A DNA stretch of 64,000 bases from Melanocharis versteri (Eukaryota; Chordata; Aves; Passeriformes; Melanocharitidae), in assembly GCA_013397845.1 (NCBI GenBank), contig VZTG01006782.1, positions 63,560 to 127,559 on the forward strand, written 5' to 3'. Below the pieces are notes generated by a model, which did no database searches, was not told the DNA's origin, and was given only the letters and a program-made list of their open reading frames with translations. Below are positions 45,733 to 57,539 of the stretch, piece by piece. A program made the translations under genes and the position numbers. Each line of letters opens with the position of its first letter. Position 1 is the stretch's first letter.

Positions 45733-47947
45733 AAAAACCTCCTCTGATCCCAAGCCTTGTTCAGCCACCAAAGCTGCCCAGGCCCGTGTGCAGGTGGCTC
45801 CACAGACCCAGCCCAGCACGTTCTGCCAGGGTATTCCAGAAGTAAGAAAACACTGCTCAGAAAAAGGGACCAAAACTATAAAAAGATTAAAATACTGTAA
45901 AAGAATAGTCAGAAGCCATAAATACTATTAAGAAGCCACACTGAAGATACCAATACCAAATGTCAGTGCTCCCGTGTTCCCTATTCTGGCTTTTTTCACG
46001 CTCAAACCAACTATATTTCACACTTTTGTCATCACTTGAGAGTTTTTACGTCAAACTTGGTAAAATATAGCTGAGATGACGACACCACGGCTATGAAATC
46101 CATCTCCTCTCCCTGGCTGGCAGCACCATCCCCACAGCCCCGGGTCTGGCTGCACAGTGATCCGTGTCACAGCTGTGGCTGCACACGCCGAGGACGTCAC
46201 TGGCTGGCAGAATGACACGAAAGCAGCTTACCCGGGTAAAGGTCTCGCTCTCAAACCTCTGCTCGCCTTACAACAAGCAAAACAAGGTGATTGCATCCCA
46301 CGCCACAGAGGTTAAAGCCAGGCTAATGCTGGGGTTTACCCTGGAGGGCTCTGATGGGCAGACCAGGAGCCTGCCTCAGCCCCCAGCCGGAGCAGCGCCA
46401 GGTACCAGCACCTCCATCACCGCCTGGTGCCTGAGCCAAACCCAGCTCAGCACGCAGGCACAGCTCTGAGGGGCTCTCCAGCCACCTGAGAGATGCCCTG
46501 GTGGGTGAAGACACTGCAACTAGAGCCTGTTTTAAATCCAAAGCTGTCTGGAGTTCACCTGATGACGTGGAGCAAGTCACTGGGTCTCAGCGGCTGCGCT
46601 GCCTCTGCCCGGGCTGTGCCCACACTGCTGGTGAGGCTGCAGGGTCTCGGCAGCTGGGACAGCCTCGTCCTGCACCCACAGCAGCCAGAGCACCAGAGAG
46701 CTCCTGAAAATATTCTGGGAACCAGGGGATCACCAAGGCTCTCTTGTCCCGCACAGCAATCCGAAGAACAAGGGCAGGGAGAGGACAAAGGAGGAGATTT
46801 ACACAGCCCCCATCACACCAACACGGCTCTGCTCAAACCTCGCTGCTGCTGCTCAGCAAGAGCCACCCCACAGTCACCTGTTCGTGCAGGACCAGTCCCC
46901 CCTCACACACAGAGTGCTCCACAGAACCATCCTGCTCCTGACTCCCACCCGGCCGGTGCTGGGATGAGTCCCTGGGGTCCCTGACCCTCCAGCCTGGCGT
47001 GGGAGCCGCCCGGGGAGCGGCTGTGCTGACAGATGGGAACATCCAGCCTGACACCCGCCGCAGCTCCCAGCAGCACAATGAGGAAACATCAGCTCAGGCT
47101 GTGCTCCCCCTTTGTGTCAGGGCTCCGGACCCGACCCGCTCGCCTGCCTCTGCTCCGCTCCTCGGATCTGAGTTACTTAAGCTCTGAAACACAGAAAGGT
47201 CCAGTCCTGCTGTGGTATTATTTATGCACCTGCTTTCTTGTTTATACCCGTAGTTTTGGCAGCTGGTCCTGTGAAAGGTAATAAAATGCCTTTCAAAAGT
47301 AAAAAAAAATTAAAAATGAAGAAATGTGACCAGACAAGCCAGGCATAATAACATTAAAGCCCGTGTCAATTAATTTTTCCTCTTCTTGATAAACGAGCCC
47401 CATTCCGTCCATTAATAATGAGGGAAGAAACAAGAAAAGTTGACACTAGTTTAATTTATTTTCTCAACTTGCCTGGTCATATTTCTCCCTGTTGCAAAGC
47501 TTTCCGGTGCTGCTGGGAATTGCAAGTGGCTCCCACACAGTCGATGCATAGATTGGTGTGAATCAATACCGTTCTACTTTATTCACACATCCCTTGTAAT
47601 CAGAGAGGAAAAAGTTCCTTAGTAAGCTCCCAGCCTGCCAAGCTGCCTTATAAAAATAATAATAATAATAAACTTGCAGGGGGGGTGGAGAGGGGGATGT
47701 GAAACCAAGTTCTGTGATCACTGTCACCAAATCCTGCCTTTGCAGACAAACAGAACGCACCGAGCAGAGGGGAAAGGACATTTTAATTACCCAGACAGTG
47801 AACCATGGATGTTTCTAACTTCTGTCTGCAAAGGTACTACAAGTCACTACCCCCAGAGCCAGGGAATGGGGACCTGGGGGTTTAACCCTGTGCCAGGGAA
47901 AGCCATTCATTCCTCAGCCCCAGAACCGACAGCCAGGACTTGACAAC

Positions 47948-48010
47948 TCAGCCCTGGCTTTGCCACCTCCTTACGTTGTGTCTTTGGAGAAGTCACTTAA
48001 ATATAGGAGT
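47948..48010 (+). mobile_element. MIR-like SINE fragment
   Basis: The segment cagccctggctttgccacct, then gttgtgtctttggagaagtc and acttaaa follows the MIR core order (CCTGGCTCTGCCACTTAC, GTGTGACCTTGGGCAAGTCA, CTTAA) with scattered differences. MIR elements predate the mammal-bird split. Confidence 0.55.
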
Positions 48011-48179
48011 CATTCTGAGCAAAGGTTTCCAGGGTCAGAGGGCACCAGCCAGGGCTGGGATGGGGCCCAGGCAAAGCCCTCGCAGCGGCAGCAGCACCCA
48101 GGGACCCATGCACATCCCAGACCGCGCTCGTGTCAGCAGCACCTGAACTCCTGGTAATAAATTTTTCATAACAACAAAC

Positions 48180-48360
48180 CTTCATTAAAATTTTATTTTA
48201 TTAACGTTCTGAAATCAAACCCAAGCGCTGAGTACATAATGACTGAGACGCGGACTACGCAGAGCTTACTAAATGCCACTTTTATCATATTGTTAATTAA
48301 CAGAAACGATTAATGCGTTCACAGATCATTTAGAAGCATTAGCGGTGACCTAGGAAAAAT
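48180..48360. promoter_or_regulatory. AT-rich block with GTTAATTAAC palindrome
   Basis: GTTAATTAAC at 48292-48301 is palindromic and close to an HNF1/homeodomain half-site pair. The flanking sequence is unique. Confidence 0.2.
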
Positions 48361-50020
48361 TGCAGGTACGTGTGATACATCTGCACTTTTCCATCAGAAT
48401 TTTCTACACAGGAGGCCCCAAAGTTTGTTCCCAACTCAGTTTCTCTCTGTTGGGGACATCCATGTCTCGATGGGCACAGATTTGTCAGCAGCTCAGGAAT
48501 TAAAGCATCAGGCTGGAATGTGAGATACTGCAGGAGAAAATTATCTCCGCCGTTTTCTTTCTCCACAGTATTTGGGAGCAGCCCCACCCTGCTCCTCACA
48601 GCCTTTCACTGCTCCCTGTTATTCAGGTACAGATTTCCCAGCTCTGTAAGGAGTCAGTGGTATGGAAATGCTGCTGGGTGGGAGAATACGGCAGACTCTA
48701 ACAGGTTTCTTTTCGTTATCGGAGAAGAAAACCCCAAGTATTTGTAAAATCCAATTAATCCATCTACAACCAGAATGGGAACCTTGTGCATCTGTCCATT
48801 CATTAGTGAGACCTACAGATTTTGGCAGCCAGGCAGGGACAAAGGCCACCACCCTGGGTGCCCGTCAGCCCAGGCAGGCTCCCAGCAGAAAATCAGGTCC
48901 CTGATGCTGCTCTGCCTCAGCCACTGAGTGCCACGTCCTGCCATCTTTATCTGTTTGCCCACAGGCGTCAGATACTCTCTGCCTGTCAATTCTTCCACAG
49001 TTTATTACCAAATTTCTAAAATATTACATTTTTTATTATATCCAAATTCACTTTATTGCATTTGACAATACAGATAATCACATACCATATGCTCTAATGT
49101 TTCGAACCCAATGCATGTTGACAGCAGTTTTTATTCATGATGCATAATTCCATCCAGGGCTGACAAAGGTGGCGCAGAACACAGCCTGCCATCAGGGTTT
49201 GGAGGGGGGGGAATCCTTTTTTCCATTTCCTTTTCTTCCCTTTAACAACAGATTTACGAAACTGGGAGGAAAGATGCTTTGCTTTCGGGAGAAATAGGAA
49301 ATTGACTGAAAAGATGCGCTTATCAAAGAGATGTCTTCAAAATATTAATAACGCGTGGGGGTTGGTTATTGCAATTATTTGCACATGAAACTCGCTGCTA
49401 ATGGGGTGGGAGAAGCACAAGGGCCCACTGGGAGGGAGCAGAGCCCGGGGCAGTGTGGGGGGCACGAGGCTGGAGCCCCACTCGTGCCCATCTTCCTGCC
49501 TGCCTGTGGTCACCCAGCGCTGAGGCCAGCTCCTGCTCCCCCGGGGGAGAAGGGACACCGGTGTCCTGGGATGGCTCTGGGGGAGGGTTCCCACGTGAAA
49601 ACCTGAGCAGTCCCATATCCCAGCCTCGGATCCAGGCAATAGATTCAACAGCTTGAGAGATGGCCACGCTGTGCAAACCAAACAGGATGCTACGTCTAAA
49701 TTAAGCTGTAATGACCCGCTCCGAGCTCTTTATTAGCCAGGTAATGATCATTTAAGAGGAGGTTACTATCTTGAGCCAAGGGCACCTAATACCATTACTG
49801 AACTTGTTAAAACCTGCCAAGCAAGTCATTATTTCCAGCGCTATTTCTTTTTCTCTTAACACAGCTTTCTGCCTCTCCCCTCGTGCTACTCGGCCATAAA
49901 TCCTGGGATCACAGAGGCTTGGTCACCCTTCCCAGGAGGCTGAATTCAGCTCCCACTAGTCACGAGCAGGCTGGACACAAGACAAATACTGCACAAAAAG
50001 CAAGCACTGAAAAACTCTCA

Positions 50021-50071
50021 CTGGATGAGCTTTAAGGTCCCTTCCATCCCAAACCATTCTGCGATTCTCTG
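50021..50071 (+). mobile_element. CR1 LINE 3'-end scrap
   Basis: About 50 bp: gatgagctttaaggtccctt then ccatcccaaaccattctgcg and attctctg, the CR1 3' tip. Confidence 0.85.
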
Positions 50072-51539
50072 ATAACAGCACGCTGAGATGTTCTCCCACT
50101 TATCCCTGTCACACCCCCCAGGAAAACAACACTTAATCCCCCCACACCCCTGGCCAACCTCCAGTCTTGCAAAGGCTCATATAAGGAAGTGAAAAAAAAA
50201 AAAACAAAGAGGTGAAAAAAAAAAGGAAAAGCCCAAAGCACACAGGCAGCTGCTCTACAACTTCGTGATGAACTCCGCTGGGTGTTGGCACGTCTGATGT
50301 GCTCGCTGAGGCTTTGCCAGCGCCGAGGCACCGGCTCTGCCGAGGATCTGTGCCCAGGGGAGAGCATCCGGCCCCGCATCCCGGCCACCCCGGCTGGGAG
50401 GGAGCAGAGCTCCTGCCTCTCACAGCATCCCAGCGTGGACAATATTATGAATGACACCAGCAAGCTGCCAGCTCAGGAACTCATTACTGTCAAGGTAGAG
50501 CGTGGCTGGCTGCCAGGCCCCCAGCCCTCACGCTCGCTATGCCAGAACATCCACACACAATTTAATTGCATTATAATTTCAAAAGTGCTTTTCAAACTGG
50601 AAAAAGGCATTCACTGATTAACCAGCGAAGAGCAAAATTGTTTATGAAATTGAATACAAAAAGCTACAGAAATGTAATTGGGTTGTTCTAGCACCTAATT
50701 TTCAAGCCATTTTCCCACTTATTTAATCACGAGATACAAAAGGAACTAGTGAATTGACTTCATACTAATTAGATTACTCCCTGCGATACTCCAAGCCTAT
50801 ATTCCAACTGGTTGATAGTGCTGCTTTAAACAGAACGAAAAATGGAGCAACAGCTTGTCTGGGGCCATAACACATTTGTTTCCCATCAACCCTCTTCTAC
50901 TGGAGGGCCATAAAACCCAGGCCAAATTCCCCCTAACCTGCCATCGCCAGTCACCCAGAAAGCACTCACTTTCCCAAAAAGCAATGACAATCATTTGCCA
51001 AATGATCCTGGCTGCTCCCAGGTGCCAGCTCGGGGCTCCCCATCACAGTGGTCGCCCAGGTGGGGAGCCCCTCCGGAGCAGTGAGTGCCCACAGCTGAAA
51101 TCAGCAGCACCTTAAAATGTCACACAAGATGGAGGAACTGGCTGTCCCCAGCCACGGGCACTCGGGTTCCCCACGCAGGGAAGAGCCAGTGAAGGGGAGC
51201 TCTGGTTCCCACTGGTGGGTGCAGGAAAACCCCCACAGGCAGAGCTGAGCTCTGGGTCTGGCCCAGGGGCAAAAATCACCACAGAATTACTGCCAACCTC
51301 ACCGGAGCTGCTCTAAACACGTGGTGCAAGGTCATCCCTTGATAGAAAAGATTAGTCCCTTTGCCAGCAGCAAACCAGGGGAGCTGCAGACACCTTATTT
51401 TATTCTAAATCAAGTCACTAAATTAACAGAAATTTTATCAAGTCTCTGGTTTCCTGAAGAACAGTATTTGAAGATGCATCTACGCCTGCTCCTTCGCGGT
51501 GTACGCTGGCAGAAGCTTTTTTAAAGCTGCCCAAGACCC

Positions 51540-51790
51540 ACTCTGCACCTGATACAATCTGCTCACAGCTTTTCCACTAATTTTAAATGTTATTAGGTGC
51601 AACATAATTGATTATATAATCAAATGTGGAATGTACATTATCAAGATATTGTAGCACTTCACAGGCCATTTAATCAGCATATCTGGGATTGTGCCAAAAT
51701 GAATTAGCCTGCATTAAATTTCAAGTACATATTATTGGTTGTATTTGTCTCCATGTTTAAGCAGGCGCTTGCTCTTACAAAAGAAATCTG
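51540..51790. promoter_or_regulatory. AT-rich block with a 14-bp TGATTAT palindrome
   Basis: TGATTATATAATCA at 51609-51622 is a perfect palindrome made of two head-to-head TGATTAT sites, a PBX/HOX-like motif. The surrounding 250 bp are AT-rich, unique and without chance open frames. Confidence 0.3.
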
Positions 51791-52480
51791 AAATCCTTCA
51801 ATTATAGAACTAGGTTATTAAAAAAGTGCAAGTATTCTTTCCCAGAGTTGTCTCTCCTGCAACCAAGAGCCCAAAGTTATCTTTTCTGTGACAAAGAGAG
51901 GGGACAATATGTGCCCACCCGCAGTGGGGCATTTGTGGGTGCCTTGTATGGAGAGGCTGGGAGGGGCAGACCCCAGCTTGCCCCCATCCAGGCCCATTTG
52001 TGCCACATCTCAACAACAGTCCAGCTTCAGGCCCTGTCACAGAGAACCTGCCACCAAAAGGCACCGGGAATCAGTGTCCCCTGGCTGGTGACAGGGCCAC
52101 GCTTCACCCCTGCCCCGATGCCTCCTGAGCCTCCATGCCCCTGGAGCTGACCACTCCCCCCAAGCTAAAAAGGGATTTTACAGACGGATTTCTGCTTGAT
52201 TTCAGCAAGTGGAGGAGAAGTACAAGGCAGCTCCACCGTGGAGGAACGAGGCCAAAACCTGCCACTGCTGCTGCTCCTCCCCAAGCACCTGCCAAGCCAA
52301 GAACCTTCCCCTTGCCTGTGCTGCCGAAATTCAGCTCCCCCGCCGTGGATTCCGGGGTGCAGCAGCTGCCAGAGGTGCCCCCAGAGAAATGATGCGTCTC
52401 TAGAATCGACTTTGCACGGGGAAATGTTCCCAGCAGCTGAACGGCTGCGCTCAAGGTGACTCCTGCCTACCTGGATCCTG

Positions 52481-52503
52481 CAGCAGCAGCAGCAGCAGCA
52501 GCA
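52481..52503. repeat. (CAG)n microsatellite, 7-8 units
   Basis: Pure CAG run of 23 bp in intronic sequence. On the transcribed strand it reads CUG. Not in an exon. Confidence 0.95.
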
Positions 52504-53760
52504 AACCCACAGCTCAGGGCTGGGGGGAACAGAGCCCCCCCAAAACACACACGGCCCCGGGCTCCTCGGCTGCCAGCAGAGGTTAGAGAGTCCTCCCTGC
52601 AAACTGCAGAGGATGGAAGGCAGAGTGAAGGGCACTTTGCTGGGAGCGTGCAGGCGTCGTTCTCTCATTAACACACGAGCTCCAGCCAAGATAAATGGGC
52701 AGGTGAAAGGCCACGCTCTAGCACAGGCTCCAAAAGTGGCGCTGGGGACGCTGCTGGCAGCTGTCACTGCAGTCCCCAGGCAGAGCACCCAGCGTGGGGC
52801 TCGATCCAGCAGAGCCACCCCCTCCCCACTGGTGCTGACAGCGTGAGACTGGTGCAGCCCCAGCACCATCGCAGGAGCCACCAACACAAAGCTCAGGTGC
52901 ACGAGGACACGAGGGCACATCCTGCAGGCACACCCCTCCACGGAGTGCAGAATGCCCCCCATCTTCATTAATGCTTGTCCTCACTGTGCTTTAGCTGCTG
53001 GATTTGCCTCCCTCGCCCAGGTGAAATGCTGCTGCACCCACAACCCGCTGTCACCTTCCTGCAGCTCTGCAGCCTGCATGGATCTCAGCCTCCCTGGGCT
53101 GCCTCCACATATCACAATGCAAAGGAATAACAAAGCAGGCACCAAACAACAAAAAACTATTCAAGGAATTGAAATAATTGACTAGGGTCAAGGGAAATAC
53201 CAGCAAAAATGAGCAGCTTAGCCTCAGGTTAAGCTAATCCCTTTGAGCTGTGCAGTATGACCCCTCCGGGCTAAAACTTGAGGCAGCACACAACATTCCT
53301 GGACATTATTAATATCCTTGGCCAGGACTCCATCCCCGCTGCTCACGCACCGTATCAGTATTTGCCTAAGCAAACAACGCAGACTGCTGTGAGGGAGAGA
53401 GCCTGGCCAGGACAGATGCTTTGAGTGCATGCACCAGTTGTTCCTCTGGATACACATGTAAAGAGCAAAGTATTTGCTCAGCTATTCCTGGAAACCAGCT
53501 CCCACCACCACGGAGAGGCCAGCATGCTGCAGCTCCCACCAGCACCAAGGGTGTGAGATAGAGCCTCGAACATCCCTGCAAACGCTGACCCAGCTTTCCC
53601 CTGTGTGCACAGGCTGAGAACAAGAAAAAAGTTCAAACTGCTTGGGTGTGTGATCCCAGGAAGGCTCTGACAGAAGCAGAGGAGGTGGGGGAAAACACCT
53701 TTTTTAATGCAAGCTTGATGTCTGGCTTTTGTCCAGGAGCACAGGTGAAGTGAGGTAACA

Positions 53761-53880
53761 CAGAATCACAGAATGGGTTGGGTTGGGCCTTGAAGCTCGT
53801 CCCATTCCAACCTCCTGCCATGGGCAGGAACAGCTTCCACCAGAGCAGGCTGCTCACACCTCCATCCACTGCCTCGGAGC
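53761..53880 (-). mobile_element. CR1 LINE 3' fragment
   Basis: Starts cagaatcacagaatgggttg and continues through attccaacctcctgccatgg, an inverted CR1 3' end; it fades after about 120 bp. Confidence 0.88.
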
Positions 53881-56800
53881 TGTCACAGCATCTCCTCATT
53901 AACACCATGGCTGCTCCCAGCCCCAGCATCCACCCCAAGCTCCACACTCCTCCCTTGAAACAGGGCAAACAGCTTTGCTTCTACTGCAATAGCTCCAGAC
54001 AGTCAGGAGTGATCAGATTTTACGTATGTCTGGGGGCAAAGGCTGACAGCGGCCGTTAAAATGCATATATCAGATTTTTAATATAGCATCGTTTTTTTGT
54101 TTAATACAGCAGACACACTTATCCCAAGACCTGTTCACGTGGCAAACCTGAATCCAGAGCTGAGACATTCTGAGAAGTGGGTCCCTGTCTGCTCTCCCTC
54201 CCTCTCCCTGCAGGAGCAGCCCACGTCCAACCCACCCCATCACCCTCCAGTGACCCGACACGAGCCCAGCGCCCAGCTCTGCCCAGCCCTCCCGTAAACT
54301 GAGGATGCTTCTGCTTTCCCAGCTGCCTGTCTCGCCCAAGGAGCACGGGCAGCGCCGCAGCCCTGCCAGAGCAGAGGAGATAATCCATTTATGGAGTCGT
54401 TTGTTGATATTACCAATCTCCCATTGAAGTGACCAGAGTAAACCTAACAGATCTTAATCATTTTTTCCACTGTTGGAAGTCAGCAATAAAAATATAAAAA
54501 ATAAAAATAAAAAAAGCCACAAGTGTATTTTGGGAGCACTGTTGGAGAAATCCCATTGTTCTTTGCTGCATCAATAAAAGCAGTTTTGCTGTTTGATAGT
54601 ATAAAGTGTTCGAGAACCAGATGCAACAAAGGAGCAGAATCACCCTGGGAAAGGAAACTTTTAATAGGGACCACACAGAGCAGAGCAGCTCTGTAAAAGG
54701 GATCTGATGGGAAAGGAGAAGGAAAACAAGGCTCAGGCAAGCACAAAACCCAGAGCCCTTTGCTAATAATGACATCAAATTTTAAAGTATCACACCTAAA
54801 ACAGGCTTCCCGATGCTCCTCAAGTACCGCAGGTGCTTCCCTTCCTCTGCAGCCACTTTTCAAGACCATGCACAGACAGATCAGGTAAAAAGAGAGGGAC
54901 TTTCTCTGCTGAGCCATCCAAAACCTATTATTTGTCATCACTGAGTGCCTCACCACTGTCTTCCAAGTTCCTGTGACAGCTACAGCCGAGTCATTCCCTG
55001 CTGTGAATGTTTCCCTTGAAATTTTCTCTCCTCCATCTATCCCCGTCCCAGCCAAGCACAAGCACCTTCCTCAGCTCTGCCCAGCCCCAGGATGCCAGGG
55101 AATCACAGGCTGGAGGATGGGATGAACCAACACCTGCGGACGGATGGGTTCCTGCCAAAGCTCCCCCAGGAGCGCGGCCACGCTGCTCTGTCATCTGCCA
55201 CCTTCAGAGGTGACCTTCTCCAGTGCCTCCTTCCTGTTCGAATCCATCCCAGCCCGATTCCCAGGTGCACAGGCCCGGCAAAGCTTTATTAAAGCTTCCC
55301 TCTCTCCCTGTGTTTTGGTGACATTGTTTTATGGATTTCCCCCCACGCTCAACCTTTGTTCAAACCATCAGGGAAAATGCTGAAATCTTTATCCTTAAAA
55401 ACAAAAGCGCCAGGAGCAGCAGTCACAGGCAGAGGAAACGGGGAACTAATTACACACCCTGAGCATTCCCCGGGGTGATCTCACAGTGCCCATGCCTCCG
55501 GCTCCATCCCCGTGCTCATCCCCAGCCGCCAGGAGCAAACCCACGGCACCGAAAAGCAGCCAAAAAGCAGGGCCTGGCTCCTGACCTGAGCCAGGGCTGG
55601 AACCGGGAACATGTGGGGTGGGATGGGGGGAGGCAGGCATTCCACAAGAATCCCCTTTGCCTCCCTGCCTTCCAAGCAGACAAAGAGCTCCCCGTGGAGG
55701 AGCGGTGTTTGTGCGATGACCTTTCCCGGGGTCCCTGCGGGCTCTGCAGAACAAAGCTGTGGCAGAGTCTCACCGCGGCCTCTGGGCAGCAGGAAACGCG
55801 GCTGCTCCATCGCCGCGCTGAGGTTCAGGACTCAGTTCAGGGTTTCGGGGGGGTTTTGGCATTATTTTGCTGGGATACTCAGCAGTGCTGCTGACTAGAA
55901 ACCCTCCAGAGCTCAGCCTGATGCCCCGTCCCAGCCTCACACGCTGCTTCCAGCGACCGGCTCAGCGTGTCTGCGGCACTCCGAGCTTTTAAGTGCCACT
56001 TTCAGACTTCTTGGCTGGTTCAAATCCCATTTTGTAAAGGGTAAAGCAACCTACAGGGATCTGTGCACTCCCAGGGAGTAGGAACTGCTCGTGATGCAGC
56101 CTGAGCACAGAGAAATGCCCCGGCCAGGCTTCCTGCAGACAATTCCGCTCAGCAGATTTACACTTGCTCAGGGATTTACTGGGTCAGAGCAGGGCACTGC
56201 CAGGACAAGGGCTCCTTTGGACCAAGTCCTTTTTTCAAGCTCTTGGGCTGCAGCTGCCACCAAACACAGAGAACCCCGTCTCCAAACTCTCCTCCACGAT
56301 CCTACAGTTGTATTTAACTGGAGAGAGGGCAAAGGAAATTTCGGGGCACAGCATATATGAAAGCTGCCTGTCTTACCATGAAACTAAAGCCTGGCCATTC
56401 CCAGAAGACTGTCCAGTGGCACAGGAGAGCTGGCAGCCCCAGAGGAGCCATCCCCATTCTGGTCCGTGGTGGGGGGCAAGAGCCAAAATACCAGAGGATG
56501 AAGCTGCTGGACTCCCACCTCATACAACCTCAGGCAAATTCCTGCTTGGCAGGGCCTTTACCTCCTGACCCAGAAAAGGTCTATTTACCCTGTTCGTAAA
56601 GCATTTGGGTGGAAGGACCTACAGTATCTGTGGAAGGAGAAAAGAAAACCCAACAAACTACAGCACTGCACAGCTCAGCACAAACCCTCAGTGCCAGTCA
56701 CCGGGAACAGGCTATTTATAGCTGAGGATCATTAACTGTATTAAAAAAGTTTGATGTTCTCTAACAATCTGTGTCATTTTGAAGCACTGGCCTTCCCCCT

Positions 56801-57498
56801 GACGCCGGCTGATAACTGGAGCAGTGGTGCTGAATAGAGGTAATTATACACCAGTTCAATAGGCTGAGCCCCGCGCCGAATGTGAGCGTGTCCTTTCCCC
56901 AGGGCTCTTATTTAAATATTATTCCAGCTCCCACAGCCAACCACAGGAAGAACACTGCTATGGATACTCTCATAAAACTGCATAATTATGAATAATGCTT
57001 TGGTTTTAAACAAAATAAATCACCACGCACTAAAAAAGTGCTTATTCCAACCTGGTGCTGGAGGAGATTAAAATGCCAAGTGAAGCGAGGCATCCCACTC
57101 CTGAAACACCGACGCTCTCTGGTATTTATTTCTGCTGGCCACAGTGGCTACCTGGCAGTGAGCACGGGCAGGGCTGGCAGGATCTCTGCAGCACCTGCAG
57201 CCCACCACCCCTGGACAGAGGACCTGGAGCAGAGGTGCTGAGAGTCACCTGGAACAGCGGGTCCTGTTATCACCTCGTTATCAGCCCCCGGGCAGGCTAT
57301 TCCAGCCCTGCTCCAGACGTGGCACACTTGGTTCCCATCCAGCTCAAAGTTTATCAGCTTGTAAGAAATGTACGGGCGAGAAAGCACAGATAATGCGTGG
57401 CTGATCGTTATCAGCACGGATAGAAAGCCCTTGTGATATGACACATCGAACATATGGTTTTAAAGACTTAATGTTTCGATCTGCTTCATGATGTCATT

Positions 57499-57539
57499 GT
57501 GGTGTCAGCCCGGTGAGGCTGACACCCGCCTGACACCAC
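57499..57539. repeat. Strong nested inverted repeat
   Basis: GGTGTCAGCC at 57501-57510 and GGCTGACACC at 57517-57526 form a perfect 10-bp stem with a 6-nt loop. CTGACACCAC at 57530-57539 can pair instead with GTGGTGTCAG at 57499-57508, also 10 bp. The two hairpins are mutually exclusive. Confidence 0.8.

Noticed and set aside
52165..52968. 267-codon minus frame with a Cys run
   Set aside because: The Cys run is the CAG microsatellite read in another frame; no domain otherwise.
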